Assembly (NCBI RefSeq): GCF_947504225.1
Contig: NZ_CANNGT010000004.1
Location: forward strand, 186,001 to 250,000
Source: Brumimicrobium ulvae
Lineage (GTDB): Bacteria > Bacteroidota > Bacteroidia > Flavobacteriales_D > Crocinitomicaceae
Reading direction: 5' to 3'
DNA length: 64,000 nt
Made by a program: the position numbers and the translations under genes. The notes under the pieces are model-generated. The model saw only the letters and a list, made by a program, of their open reading frames with translations. It was not told where the DNA came from and did no database searches. Below are positions 7,615 to 16,825 of this stretch, piece after piece. Every line of letters starts with the position of its first letter. The first letter of the stretch is position 1.

Positions 7615-8292
7615 ATGGCAAAACTTCTTCACATAGAAACATCTACAAAAGTGTGTTCTGTTGCACTTTCAGAAAACGGGAAATTAGTCGATTTACTGGA
7701 GGAAAGTTCAGACGCTTATATTCATTCTGAACGTCTAACAGTTTTCATCGAAAAGATCATCAAAACAAACAACTGGAAGCTTTCCGAACTGTCTGCAATC
7801 GTTGTTACCAGTGGCCCTGGCTCCTACACAGGATTGCGCATCGGTGTATCTACAGCAAAAGGCTTGTGCTACGCATTAAAGGTCCCAATGATCGCTGTGA
7901 ACACCCTGGAAAGCATCGCTTGTTTAGCACAAAAAAAACATCCAAACTCATCGATTTGCGCCATGATTGATGCCCGTAGAATGGAGGTTTTTTCTACTAT
8001 TTTTGATAAGGATTTAAACATTCTCAAAGCACTTTCTGCCGATGTTTTAGAAGCAGATTCTTATCAAGAGTTCCTACCTTTCATTGTTTGTGGTGATGGA
8101 GCTGGAAAAGTAAAAGAATTATGGCAAAACCGTAATCTTGTTTTTGATGAATCTATTGTTTCTAGCGCAGCAGGACAGGTAGAAATAGCATTCGAAAAAT
8201 TCAAAAATGAAGCCTTTGAAGATGTGGCTTATTTTGAACCAAAGTATTTAAAAGATTTTGTGGTTACACCATCGAAAAAAAAGCTTTTTTAA
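7615..8292 (+). CDS. tsaB: tRNA threonylcarbamoyladenosine biosynthesis protein TsaB
   Basis: TsaB is the scaffold partner of TsaD and TsaE in making the t6A37 modification of ANN-decoding tRNAs. The 225-residue product begins MAKLLHIETSTKVCSVAL, the normal family N-terminus, and contains VVTSGPGSYTGLRIGVSTAK of the ASKHA fold, then NTLESIACLAQ and AMIDARRMEVFS. An in-frame ATG 39 bp upstream adds MNKIVFLQNELND, which is not part of the family fold, so I chose the internal ATG. The gene stands alone between divergent metK and a convergent membrane-protein gene. Confidence 0.93.
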   Translation: MAKLLHIETSTKVCSVALSENGKLVDLLEESSDAYIHSERLTVFIEKIIKTNNWKLSELSAIVVTSGPGSYTGLRIGVSTAKGLCYALKVPMIAVNTLESIACLAQKKHPNSSICAMIDARRMEVFSTIFDKDLNILKALSADVLEADSYQEFLPFIVCGDGAGKVKELWQNRNLVFDESIVSSAAGQVEIAFEKFKNEAFEDVAYFEPKYLKDFVVTPSKKKLF

Positions 8293-8366
8293 TGATGAAG
8301 GATGAATGTTGAATTATGAATTTTTTGAATTCATAATTCATATCTCATAATTCATCATTCATAATT
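8291..8366. repeat. AT-rich imperfect palindrome between convergent genes
   Basis: A perfect 12-bp stem (gaattatgaatt 8311-8322 with aattcataattc 8328-8339) and a 5-nt loop sit inside a larger block of ATTCAT-type repeats in both orientations (outer arms near 8291-8307 and 8350-8362). It fills the gap between tsaB and the opposing gene and may act as a bidirectional terminator; repeats of this look are often multicopy. Confidence 0.7.
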
Positions 8367-8820
8367 ACCATGAATGTATCGCAGGTCTCAACTTTAAAAA
8401 ACCTGCAAGTGCAAAACCTATCACTAAAGTCAAGTCAGCGCAATGATAAATCCAAAACTGGTCCTCTAATTGCATAAAACTAGCTTTGGTTTCAATGGTT
8501 TGAACAACATAATACAAATGAATAATCCAACCCGGAAAAAAGGCCAACACGCTAGCGATAACAAAAGCATTAAAAGCCTGACCTTTTTCTTCTGAACTTG
8601 CGTTTTCACTTTTATTTAGTGTCAACAACATAGCAAAAGTGACCACGAGTAAAACCAAATACATTAATTTCAAAAATGCAGGCTGCACATATTGAAATAC
8701 CGTATCTGTATAATAAGCAACAATTTGTTCTGAAGTTTGATCAACATAAAACAGAAACATTCCGAAAACGAGTGTAAGGATTATTCCTAGTCGATATTCT
8801 TTTTTGAAAAATAAATTCAA
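8365..8820 (-). CDS. Four-helix membrane protein of unknown function
   Basis: The 151-residue protein has four predicted transmembrane helices: roughly 11-27 (LGIILTLVFGMFLFYV), 48-66 (PAFLKLMYLVLLVVTFAML), 85-108 (AFVIASVLAFFPGWIIHLYYV) and 127-146 (YHCADLTLVIGFALAGFLKL). I do not recognise a family. The start is 5 bp beyond the stop of the upstream secreted protein gene, so the two are almost certainly co-transcribed, possibly with dnaB. No catalytic motif is visible. Confidence 0.75.
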   Translation of the reverse strand: MNLFFKKEYRLGIILTLVFGMFLFYVDQTSEQIVAYYTDTVFQYVQPAFLKLMYLVLLVVTFAMLLTLNKSENASSEEKGQAFNAFVIASVLAFFPGWIIHLYYVVQTIETKASFMQLEDQFWIYHCADLTLVIGFALAGFLKLRPAIHSW

Positions 8821-8825
8821 TGTGC

Positions 8826-10085
8826 TTAAGTTTTACGTTTTTTCTTCTTCGCAGCGGGAAAAAGGACATTGTTAAGAATTAGCCGATAACCAGGGGAATT
8901 TGGATGTAAACTCAAATCTGTATGAGGATCCCCTACTCTATGTTGATAATCTTCAGGGTCATGACCACCGTAGAAAGTCCATGTTCCATTCCCCAACTCA
9001 CCATGAATATACTTTACTGTTTCCAAAGCTTTTGATTCACCCATAATTGTCACAGACGGTTTAACGTATTCTTTTACAAAATCTGTAGTTTGTCCATAGA
9101 AGTTTTTAATGATTTGGGTGTGGTTTTGAGTCAACATTGTTGGCACAACATCCCATTTTGCAGAAAATTCGAACAAGGTAAAAATATCGTCTTTTTCTGA
9201 AACCCTTCTGTGTCTATTGGTTCCGTCAATTGTGGAGTACTCGTATTCCAAAGGGTTTTCGATGATTTCATAATTTTCAAATGCCAATCCATGATTAAAA
9301 TCTAATTTCGAACGGTAATTAGCATCCATTCCGTCTCCATCAAACATATGCTCAACGATATCGGTTTGATGTGCAGCTAGGGCAATATCAAAACTGTCTG
9401 TCCCACTACACATGGTAAAAAGAAAACCTCCAACAAAAACATAGTTTTTAATCGCTGTTGCCACCGCCAATTTCATGTCAGAGACTTTACTAAATCCCAT
9501 ACTTTTAGCACTTGCTTCCAATTTTGCTACCTGTTCTCTGTACCATGGGGCGTTTCTATATGCAGCATAAAACTTACCATATTGACCGGTGAAATCTTCA
9601 TGGTGCAGGTGCAACCAATCATAGTCTTTTAATCCTCCCGCGATAACAGTACTGTCATAAACCTTATCGTAAGGAATTTCTGCATATTCCATCACTAGGG
9701 TTACTGCATCATCCCAGGGTTGCTTTCCTCCAGGTGTGTAAACTGCTATTTTAGGAGCTACTTCTAATTGCACCACTTCCTCATTGACTTCAGGTGAAGC
9801 GATGTTTCTTTTAATGTTATTGGCTTGACCATCCGCAATGATTTCATAGCTCACCCCACGGATCACCAGTTCGTTTTCAAGCGCAACAAGATGAGGCATT
9901 AAGAAAGACCCTCCTCTATGATTCAATAGCCATTCTAAAGTCACCCCATTTTCCAAAGCATAATAGGCAATACCGTATGCTTTTAAATGATTGGTTTGAC
10001 TTTTATCCATTGGCACAATAATTTGTGCTGCGTTTAATTGCACGGACAAAAAGAAGGCAAATATTAGGGTAAAAATATAGCGCAT
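8826..10085 (-). CDS. Conserved secreted Bacteroidota protein (often labelled asparagine synthetase B)
   Basis: This 419-residue protein has a signal peptide (MRYIFTLIFAFFLSVQLNA). Homologues are routinely annotated as asparagine synthetase B, but I see no N-terminal Cys nucleophile of a glutaminase domain and no SGGxDS pyrophosphatase motif. It does contain FLFTMCSGTDSFDIALA, resembling the nucleophile elbow of class-I glutamine-amidotransferase-like (ThuA/DUF4159) folds, and a His/Asp-rich C-terminal part (YGGHDPEDYQHRVGDPHTDL) that could bind metal. It is exported, which argues against an amino-acid synthetase. It sits between dnaB and a small membrane protein on the reverse strand. Function is unknown. 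Confidence 0.75.
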   Translation of the reverse strand: MRYIFTLIFAFFLSVQLNAAQIIVPMDKSQTNHLKAYGIAYYALENGVTLEWLLNHRGGSFLMPHLVALENELVIRGVSYEIIADGQANNIKRNIASPEVNEEVVQLEVAPKIAVYTPGGKQPWDDAVTLVMEYAEIPYDKVYDSTVIAGGLKDYDWLHLHHEDFTGQYGKFYAAYRNAPWYREQVAKLEASAKSMGFSKVSDMKLAVATAIKNYVFVGGFLFTMCSGTDSFDIALAAHQTDIVEHMFDGDGMDANYRSKLDFNHGLAFENYEIIENPLEYEYSTIDGTNRHRRVSEKDDIFTLFEFSAKWDVVPTMLTQNHTQIIKNFYGQTTDFVKEYVKPSVTIMGESKALETVKYIHGELGNGTWTFYGGHDPEDYQHRVGDPHTDLSLHPNSPGYRLILNNVLFPAAKKKKRKT

Positions 10086-10131
10086 AAATAATTCGTTTTA
10101 AGCAAAGTAATAAAATTTTATGACTCCACAA

Positions 10132-11706
10132 TTAAAACGGTGCATCATCAACATCATTGTGTGAGATATCGAAGTCGTCATCGTCAATGTCATCCATACG
10201 ACTAGAAATCACCATTCTGTTTTCGACTTCTGTGGTGTCAAAATCATGACCTACAGGCAAAGCCCCCGGTTGTGGAATATCATCATCCATTCCGAATGAT
10301 TCAACATTGTCGAACTTAGCGAATTTACCAACGAATTTCAATCGCACTGTATCTGTTGAACCGTTACGGTGTTTTGCAATAATAATATCTCCCATTCCTT
10401 GTGTTGGACCTTGTTCGTCTTCCAACAACCCATAATACTCAGCACGATAAATGAAAGAAACGATATCAGCATCCTGCTCAATAGCTCCAGACTCCCTCAA
10501 ATCCGAAAGAATCGGTCTTTTATCTCCTCCACGTTGTTCAACTGAACGGCTTAATTGGGACAAGGCAATCACAGGAATATTTAATTCTTTAGCAATTTCT
10601 TTAATCGAACGAGAAATTTGCGAAATCTCTTGCTCACGGTTTCCTCCACCCTTATTGGTTCCTGCTGTCATTAACTGAAGGTAGTCAATAATCACCACTT
10701 CAATATTGTGTTTTTGCTTCATTCGACGGCACTTGGCACGCAATTCGAAAATTGAAATCCCAGGTGTATCATCAATAAATATAGGTGCTTTGGAAAGTCG
10801 ACCAATTTTAGAGTGAATCATCTGAAATTCATGATCCTCAATATTTCCTTTTCTTAATTTTTCAGCATCAATTTGCGCTTCAGAAGAAATCAAACGTTTA
10901 ACAAGCTGTACACTTGACATCTCCAGAGAGAAAATCGCGACTCCCATGTTATAATCAACCGCAGTATTTCTTGCCATAGACAAAACGAAGGCTGTTTTTC
11001 CCATTGCAGGACGTGCCGCAATAACAATCATGTCCGAACGCTGCCATCCTGAAGTAACACGGTCTAATGCTTTGAACCCTGTTGGAATTCCAGAAACACC
11101 ATCTTTATTTCCACGTGCGCTTTCTATTTCCTCAATGGCGCCTTTCATCGCTGTCTGCATAGTGTCATAGCTCTTCTTCATATTGTTTTGAGCAATGGCA
11201 AACAAGTCTTCTTCCGCTTTTGAAAGCACACTAAATACGTCTTTGGTTTCGTCGTATGCTTCTTTTAGAATCTCGCTAGAAATCCCAATTATTTCACGTT
11301 GAATATACTTTTCAATAATAATTCTACTGTGGTGTTCAACATGGGCTGCAGAAGCCACTTTGTTGGTCAATGTTGAGAGGTAGTAAGCTCCTCCTGCTAG
11401 TTCTAAACTTCCCAGTTTACGAAGTTGTTCCGTTACTGTTAGCAAGTCAATTGGAGTCGTGGTATTATACAGCTCAGCCATGGCTTCAAAAATAGCCTGA
11501 TGTTTTGGGTCGTAGAAAGCTTCTTTAGTACGGAGAATATCAATCACGTTATTCATCGCTGTACCATCAATCATCATTGCCCCAAGAACAGCTTGCTCTA
11601 AATCAGTAGCTTGAGGTGGTATACGACCAACGTCCATTGGACTTTTCCCACCACGATTACTTCTGCTAACTGCAAATTTCCCTTCTTTTCTATCTTCCTT
11701 CTCCAT
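10132..11706 (-). CDS. dnaB: Replicative DNA helicase DnaB
   Basis: DnaB is the hexameric helicase that unwinds DNA ahead of the replisome. The 524-residue product starts MEKEDRKEGK; the DnaB N-terminal domain begins at PPQATDLEQAVLGAMM. The RecA-like domain carries Walker A AARPAMGKTAFVLS, the B-type motif VVIIDYLQLM and the H4-type motif ISRSIKEIAKELNIPVIALSQLS. The frame extends 51 codons upstream, but that part (MQLLKLEEAKQRC) is not family-like, so the ATG at 11706 is preferred. No intein is present. The acidic C-terminal tail (MDDIDDDDFD) is typical of Bacteroidota DnaB. Confidence 0.96.
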   Translation of the reverse strand: MEKEDRKEGKFAVSRSNRGGKSPMDVGRIPPQATDLEQAVLGAMMIDGTAMNNVIDILRTKEAFYDPKHQAIFEAMAELYNTTTPIDLLTVTEQLRKLGSLELAGGAYYLSTLTNKVASAAHVEHHSRIIIEKYIQREIIGISSEILKEAYDETKDVFSVLSKAEEDLFAIAQNNMKKSYDTMQTAMKGAIEEIESARGNKDGVSGIPTGFKALDRVTSGWQRSDMIVIAARPAMGKTAFVLSMARNTAVDYNMGVAIFSLEMSSVQLVKRLISSEAQIDAEKLRKGNIEDHEFQMIHSKIGRLSKAPIFIDDTPGISIFELRAKCRRMKQKHNIEVVIIDYLQLMTAGTNKGGGNREQEISQISRSIKEIAKELNIPVIALSQLSRSVEQRGGDKRPILSDLRESGAIEQDADIVSFIYRAEYYGLLEDEQGPTQGMGDIIIAKHRNGSTDTVRLKFVGKFAKFDNVESFGMDDDIPQPGALPVGHDFDTTEVENRMVISSRMDDIDDDDFDISHNDVDDAPF

Positions 11707-11710
11707 GTTA

Positions 11711-11718
11711 CAAATATA
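11711..11718 (-). promoter_or_regulatory. Possible -7 box immediately upstream of dnaB
   Basis: The reverse strand reads TATATTTG (TAnnTTTG) ending 4 bp before the dnaB ATG, which would imply a leaderless or nearly leaderless transcript. It may be fortuitous; the main promoter could lie further upstream. Confidence 0.25.
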
Positions 11719-11988
11719 TCCAAATCCAAAACGATAATCGGTGATAAAAGCCGTCATCTTTTCAGAATGTGTAAAACTCAAAATTAGTGGATAACTTTTA
11801 TCGGTCGCTAAGCTCGAATAGCACCTTTGTTTAGCCTCTTCCAATTTCAAAAGCTGCATTAGTTTTGAACATTCAAAAATACAACATTCATCTTAGATTA
11901 ACGAAACAAAAAAACTTTTTGACGATTAAATTGTAATACTTGAACATCGATAGATAATCTTTGTAAATTGTGTTATCCAACTGAGAAA

Positions 11989-12927
11989 ATGAAAAAAATC
12001 ATTCAAAACCAATTCCTTGTCAAGCTCCTTTTTGCGCTTCTCATTATCATCAGTTTATCTGGACTCATCAGTAGTCCTACAGCCTTAATTGGCGGTTTTT
12101 TATTTGCTCATTTTTTCGGACATCCATTTCTTAATCTCAACGGAAAAGCAGTAAGTTGGTTATTGAAAATAGCGGTAGTAGGGCTTGGTTTTGGAATGAA
12201 TTTAACAGAAACCGTTGCAGCTGGAAAAGAGGGATTTATACTCACCGTTTTCTCTATTTTTGCCACCTTGATTGTAGGGTATGGACTCGGAAGAATACTC
12301 AAAACAAACAGAAAAACCAGCCACTTGATTTCTTCAGGAACAGCCATTTGTGGAGGTAGTGCCATTGCTGCAGTAGCACCTGTGATTCGCGCAACAGAAA
12401 AAGATATTTCCATTGCTTTGGGAGTAATATTCTTATTGAATTCAATTGCATTAATTCTTTTCCCATTACTTGGTAGTTTACTTGAATTAACACAACATCA
12501 ATTTGGATTATGGTCTGCAATTGCCATTCACGACACCAGTTCTGTGGTAGGTGCTGCACATGTCTACGGAGATGAGGCTCTCCAAGTAGCAACTACCGTT
12601 AAATTAGCGAGAGCTCTTTGGATTATCCCCATTTCAACCCTCTCTGTGTTTCTGTTTAAAGGAAAAGGAAAAAGCGTAAGTATTCCATATTTTATCTTCC
12701 TATTTATTCTTGCAATAGTGCTCAACACTTACTTGCCAATTCCAGCGATGGTAACATCAGGAATCACCCAAGTTTCTAAATCCCTTTTGGTGTTGACCCT
12801 CTTTTTAATTGGTGCTGGATTATCGATTGACAAAATTAAATCTGCAGGATGGAAACCAATGATTTTAGGAACCTCACTGTGGATCTTTATTTCCATCACC
12901 TCTCTTTTGGCAATTCTTGCATGGTAA
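11989..12927 (+). CDS. YeiH-family putative sulfate/anion exporter
   Basis: The 312-residue integral membrane protein has about ten hydrophobic helices and family landmarks of the UPF0324/YeiH group: GLGFGMNLTET, the SSGTAICGGSAIAAVAP hairpin and IAIHDTSSVVGAA. Members are proposed to export sulfate or related small anions; transport activity is seldom shown directly. The frame starts seven codons earlier (MCYPTEK), but MKKIIQNQFLVKLL is the normal N-terminus. It is divergent from dnaB and 60 bp upstream of the MnmD-like gene, and might share its transcript. Confidence 0.85.
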   Translation: MKKIIQNQFLVKLLFALLIIISLSGLISSPTALIGGFLFAHFFGHPFLNLNGKAVSWLLKIAVVGLGFGMNLTETVAAGKEGFILTVFSIFATLIVGYGLGRILKTNRKTSHLISSGTAICGGSAIAAVAPVIRATEKDISIALGVIFLLNSIALILFPLLGSLLELTQHQFGLWSAIAIHDTSSVVGAAHVYGDEALQVATTVKLARALWIIPISTLSVFLFKGKGKSVSIPYFIFLFILAIVLNTYLPIPAMVTSGITQVSKSLLVLTLFLIGAGLSIDKIKSAGWKPMILGTSLWIFISITSLLAILAW

Positions 12928-12987
12928 GTTGATTAAAAACATGTCTTTGATGGAAACAATCTTTATTTTTACAACAAACAAAAAACA

Positions 12988-13653
12988 ATGAAGCGAGAAA
13001 TAATAGAGACTAAAGATGGGTCTAAAACCATCCACTTGCCTGAATTGAACGAAAGTTACCACTCTACCCACGGTGCACTTCAAGAGGCGAAACACGTTTT
13101 TATTAAAAGTGGTTGGAATGAAATACAAAATTCTACAGTTTCAGTTTTAGAAATTGGTTTTGGCTCTGGATTAAATGCCCTCCTGACTTTATTGAATAGT
13201 ATGAACGACAAGAAAACTGTTCATTACACCGGTTTAGAGGCTTACCCCGTTTCCTCTGACGAGATTAGCGCTTTAAATTATGCCCGTTTGGAAGATTTTG
13301 CTGAAGTTCGAAAAGAATATGAGTTAATGCATACCATACCTTGGGGAGAAAGAGCAACAATAAATGAAAACTTCAATCTTTTGAAAGTAGCTCAAAAAAT
13401 GGATGATTTCAAGCCAGAGAAAAAGACATTTAACCTCATCTATTTTGACGCATTCGGTCCTAGGGTTCAACCTGAGATGTGGACAAAAGAAGTTTTGCAA
13501 AAAATGTATGATGCAACCGTTCCGAATGGTGTTTTTGTAACCTATTGTGCCAAAGGGGAAGTCAGAAGAAATTTAATCAGTGTTGGATTTGAAGTGGAGA
13601 AAATTCCAGGACCTCCAGGGAAAAGAGAAATGCTTCGTGGTGTGCGTAAATAA
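12988..13653 (+). CDS. mnmD: MnmD-like tRNA (mnm5s2U34) methyltransferase
   Basis: The 221-residue protein corresponds to the stand-alone methyltransferase half of MnmC (DUF752/MnmD), which methylates nm5s2U at the wobble base of certain tRNAs using SAM. It has the SAM-binding motif VLEIGFGSGLNALL at about 51-64, the catalytic-region motif IYFDAFGPRVQPEMW at about 151-165, the family motif YHSTHGALQEA near the N-terminus, and the usual C-terminal GPPGKREMLRG. No FAD oxidase half is present, as in many Gram-positive and Bacteroidota species. The gene is on the forward strand after the YeiH-type exporter. Confidence 0.88.
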   Translation: MKREIIETKDGSKTIHLPELNESYHSTHGALQEAKHVFIKSGWNEIQNSTVSVLEIGFGSGLNALLTLLNSMNDKKTVHYTGLEAYPVSSDEISALNYARLEDFAEVRKEYELMHTIPWGERATINENFNLLKVAQKMDDFKPEKKTFNLIYFDAFGPRVQPEMWTKEVLQKMYDATVPNGVFVTYCAKGEVRRNLISVGFEVEKIPGPPGKREMLRGVRK

Positions 13654-13728
13654 TTTTGGCATTGATTAAAACGTAGTGATTAAGTACGCTTCTGTTCAAA
13701 TTAAACACGTCAAACCTACAGAAATGCT

Positions 13729-13736
13729 TACATTTG
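13729..13736 (+). promoter_or_regulatory. Candidate -7 box for TPR lipoprotein operon
   Basis: TACATTTG (TAnnTTTG) lies 19 bp upstream of the lipoprotein start. No -33 TTG found at the expected distance. Confidence 0.35.
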
Positions 13737-13755
13737 TTATTCAGAAAAGAACATT

Positions 13756-14802
13756 ATGATTAAACATACTATTTTTTACATTTTTCTTATCTCTATGGTA
13801 GCTTGTACTACTGAGGAAACAACCAACGAAACACAGTTTTTCGAAAAAGGAGAACAAGTCACAGCTGAAGATCGTTTTCAACAGCTAACAGACAGCTTAG
13901 AACAATTTCCAGAAAAAACCAACCTTTGGATTGAGAAAGGTAATTTGTGTAAAGAGAACCTAGATTTCAACTGCGCCCTTGATGCTGGTGCTAAAGCTTT
14001 TCGCTTGGACTCTACAAACGTAAAAGCACGTCAACTTTATGCATGGACATTAATCAACAAGCCCAACGCACCAATCGCTGATATCGAGCGAGCGCAAAGA
14101 CATTATCAATACATTCTGTCAACAAATCCTAATGACCCACAATCTTTGGTTGAACTGGCCAACACTTATTCTTTAACAGGAGATTTCAAAACAGCAATAA
14201 AATACATTAATGATGCTTTGAGAATTAATGAACGTTATAGAGATGGCTACGTTTTAAAAGGATCGATTTATAAAACCCTTGAGAAAAACGATTTGGCCTT
14301 ATCCAGTTACCAAACAGCAGTTCAAATAGAACCTGATTTTTTCATGGGCCATTTGAATATTGGATGGCTATTAACAAGCATGGATAAACATCAATTGGCA
14401 TTGGAATATTATCAAAACGCGGTTGAATTAAAGCCCGAAAACATCAATGCGAACTATGGAGTAGCTAAAAGTCTACAAGACTTAGGTCAATATGATGCTG
14501 CTTTAGCGGAATATAGAAAGATACTAAAACTAGAGCCTAAGTTCTACATTGCCAACTTCAATCAAGCATACATCAAGCAACATTTTCAAAAAGAATTAGA
14601 TAGCGCTGTATATTTTTACCGTGAAGTAGTAGATACAGACCCTAATTATATTCACGCATGGTATCAACTGGGAGAAACTTATTACGCGCAAGACAGAAAA
14701 TATGAATCGGCTAAAGCATTTGCTGAAGCACTAAGCATTGATGAAGATTACCTCCCTGCCCGCGAAGCAGTTGAAAAGCTGAGGGACTACAAAATAGATT
14801 AG
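13756..14802 (+). CDS. TPR-repeat lipoprotein
   Basis: The 348-residue product begins with a lipoprotein signal peptide whose lipobox ends at Cys17 (LISMVAC). The mature part is made almost wholly of tetratricopeptide repeats (about 35-340), with units such as ALSSYQTAVQIEPDFFMGH, ALEYYQNAVELKPENINA and YDAALAEYRKILKLEPKF. TPR arrays bind partner proteins; a membrane-anchored periplasmic or outer-membrane adaptor role is likely, with partner unknown. The following membrane-protein gene starts 3 bp after its stop, so the two form an operon. Confidence 0.88.
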   Translation: MIKHTIFYIFLISMVACTTEETTNETQFFEKGEQVTAEDRFQQLTDSLEQFPEKTNLWIEKGNLCKENLDFNCALDAGAKAFRLDSTNVKARQLYAWTLINKPNAPIADIERAQRHYQYILSTNPNDPQSLVELANTYSLTGDFKTAIKYINDALRINERYRDGYVLKGSIYKTLEKNDLALSSYQTAVQIEPDFFMGHLNIGWLLTSMDKHQLALEYYQNAVELKPENINANYGVAKSLQDLGQYDAALAEYRKILKLEPKFYIANFNQAYIKQHFQKELDSAVYFYREVVDTDPNYIHAWYQLGETYYAQDRKYESAKAFAEALSIDEDYLPAREAVEKLRDYKID

Positions 14803-14805
14803 GCA

Positions 14806-15414
14806 ATGAACCGACTCAGGTTAATTAACGCAATTAGCGAAGCGATTATTCCATTGTTGGGAATCTTCTTTTTTGAATGGGGAATTTATTTCATACTTCT
14901 GTTTTACTTTATCGACTTAGTGGCTACAGAGGTTTTTCTCTACATAAAAGTCAATAAAATCATTCAATTTCAGAAAATTAACTTTCCTTTTCAGACGAGG
15001 TACGGAAGATTACTGATGAATACTTTTTTAATGCTTTGCGTTATTCTTATAGCTCATATTGCTGTGTTTTATATTGTGCCAGAAATTGATTTCTTTGCTC
15101 AGATCCATGCCTTTATTCACTATGAGGAAGCCGGAATTCCAATTCCTCAAGGGTATATACTTTTACCTTTTGTGATTCTCGGGAACTTTCAACAATACAA
15201 AACCATGTTCATTAAAACAGGACAATATCAAAGGAGCTCTTGGAAGACGCTTATTTTTTCGAGGCGAAACGCCCTTTATGTTTCATTGATTGGTGGTGGT
15301 TTGGCGATTGTTCTCGCACAATTCATAACAATTCCAGAATTTGTATATGTGTTAATTGTAGTCGCTGTAAAATTTTACATCGATTTATACCACACAAAAA
15401 ATAGCGCTGTATAA
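14806..15414 (+). CDS. Membrane protein, DUF6498-like
   Basis: The 202-residue protein has about five hydrophobic segments: 9-30, 33-50, 70-92, 118-128 and 158-190. The N-terminal FEWGIYFILLFYFIDLVATEVFLY resembles the opening of DUF6498 membrane proteins, a tentative match from memory. No catalytic motif is visible and function is unknown. It is co-transcribed with the TPR lipoprotein (3-bp gap). Its last codons form the left arm of the terminator hairpin that follows. Confidence 0.7.
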   Translation: MNRLRLINAISEAIIPLLGIFFFEWGIYFILLFYFIDLVATEVFLYIKVNKIIQFQKINFPFQTRYGRLLMNTFLMLCVILIAHIAVFYIVPEIDFFAQIHAFIHYEEAGIPIPQGYILLPFVILGNFQQYKTMFIKTGQYQRSSWKTLIFSRRNALYVSLIGGGLAIVLAQFITIPEFVYVLIVVAVKFYIDLYHTKNSAV

Positions 15415-15442
15415 ATACTTACACAGCGCTATCCTTATTTTT
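15401..15442. terminator. Bidirectional terminator between convergent genes
   Basis: The arms atagcgctgt (15401-15410) and acagcgctat (15423-15432) form a perfect 10-bp stem with a 12-nt loop. A-rich sequence precedes and a T-rich run follows (ccttattttttg), so it can serve both the forward operon, overlapping its last codons, and the reverse gene ending at 15452. Confidence 0.85.
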
Positions 15443-15451
15443 TGAACATTA

Positions 15452-16825
15452 TTATTTCCACGTTTCCTCTTCGTTGTACAAACGAGGTGGATCGATTTGC
15501 TTTTCATGGAATACAATACCGTAATTTTCTAATTCTTTTAGAATTGGACCGTAAACATCCCTATGGGTTGGTATATGCACACCTTTCAAATCAATTGTGC
15601 CGTTCAGTACTTTCTTAACACAAGCCCCCAAAGGTAAACCAACTGTGTTGCTCATTGAAGTAAAGACTTGGTCTTCTCCAATATTTACCATTTCGGAAGT
15701 TATTTCTTTAAGCTCTCCTTTTAACTTGTAAACAAACTTATGATACATCACAATCATGTCCTTATCGTTTGGTTTGAGTTGCCATTTCTCTTCAAGAATT
15801 TTCTGCAACATTTGGGCTGGAGTAGCATTCTTAAGGCCGATTTTTTTCGTGTCATCAAAGATTCCTAACCAAACCAATTTGTCCCATAGAGAGTCATCTA
15901 AATCTATTTTCATGTAGTGACGCAGTTTCAATTCTACAGTATCACTATGATTATACGGTAAGAATGAGTTAATAAAATCACGATTCGTCATGTGCTCACT
16001 CCCTTCTAAAGTATAAGAATCATCAGTTGCACCTAATTGAACAAAGACATCCCACGCTCTAGAGAATCCAACCCTACGGAGGGTTCCTCTATAAATCGTT
16101 GGAATTCCTTCCAAACCATAAAGTTCTCTATACATTAATGAGTTTCTATTGGCATATCCTTCAAAACGACCGTACCCTTCAATGTCAATAATTTCTGTAC
16201 GTCTAAATAGCTTGGTATAAGGAATATATTTGTACATTCCTTCTTGAATAAATTGAGCTGCACCACCTTGTCCGGCCAACACAACATTTCTCGGATTCCA
16301 AGTAAACTTATAGTTCCAAGGGTTGTCATCACTTTCTGGTGCAACCAATCCACCTGTGAAAGATTCGAATATTTTCATCTCTCCACCAGCATCTCTAATT
16401 TCATCAATTACACGCATTGCGCTCATGTGATCAATTCCAGGATCTACTCCAATCTCATTCATGATTAGAATTCCAGCCGCTTTAGCTTCTTTATCTAAAG
16501 CTTTCATTTCTGGAGAAACATAAGAAGGTGTAATTAAATTTGTTTTGAGATCGATACAATCTTTGGCTACATCTACATGGAACCGTGCGGGAAGCATACT
16601 AATTACGATATCTGCCTTCTCGATTTCCGGTCTTCTTTCCGCAGGATCTAAAGCATTAAAAACCATTGCTTCGGCGTGTTTAGAACCATTGATTTTTTTC
16701 TCAATAGCTGCTTTGTTCTGATCTACGATTTTCAAATGCCATTGTTCCTTTTCGGCATTTTGGAGCAGGTAGCGTATCAAAGAAGATGCGGACAATCCTG
16801 CACCTAAAATTAAAATATTTTTCAT
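15452..16825 (-). CDS. Saccharopine dehydrogenase family oxidoreductase
   Basis: The 457-residue protein opens with a Rossmann dinucleotide motif (NILILGAGLSASSLIRYLL) and continues with family features: VISMLPARFHVDVAKDCI, NEIGVDPGIDHMSAM and SFTGGLVAPESDDNPW. It matches the saccharopine reductase (Lys9-like) type, which interconverts saccharopine and a glutamate-semialdehyde condensation product with NAD(P). In Bacteroidota this enzyme is usually linked to lysine breakdown; direction and substrate are not fixed by the sequence. It stands alone on the reverse strand. The 248 bp between it and the next gene hold no coding sequence. Confidence 0.88.
   Translation of the reverse strand: MKNILILGAGLSASSLIRYLLQNAEKEQWHLKIVDQNKAAIEKKINGSKHAEAMVFNALDPAERRPEIEKADIVISMLPARFHVDVAKDCIDLKTNLITPSYVSPEMKALDKEAKAAGILIMNEIGVDPGIDHMSAMRVIDEIRDAGGEMKIFESFTGGLVAPESDDNPWNYKFTWNPRNVVLAGQGGAAQFIQEGMYKYIPYTKLFRRTEIIDIEGYGRFEGYANRNSLMYRELYGLEGIPTIYRGTLRRVGFSRAWDVFVQLGATDDSYTLEGSEHMTNRDFINSFLPYNHSDTVELKLRHYMKIDLDDSLWDKLVWLGIFDDTKKIGLKNATPAQMLQKILEEKWQLKPNDKDMIVMYHKFVYKLKGELKEITSEMVNIGEDQVFTSMSNTVGLPLGACVKKVLNGTIDLKGVHIPTHRDVYGPILKELENYGIVFHEKQIDPPRLYNEEETWK

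Noticed and set aside
11707..11859. N-terminal extension of DnaB
   Set aside because: The 51 extra codons do not resemble DnaB and a family-like start exists at 11706.
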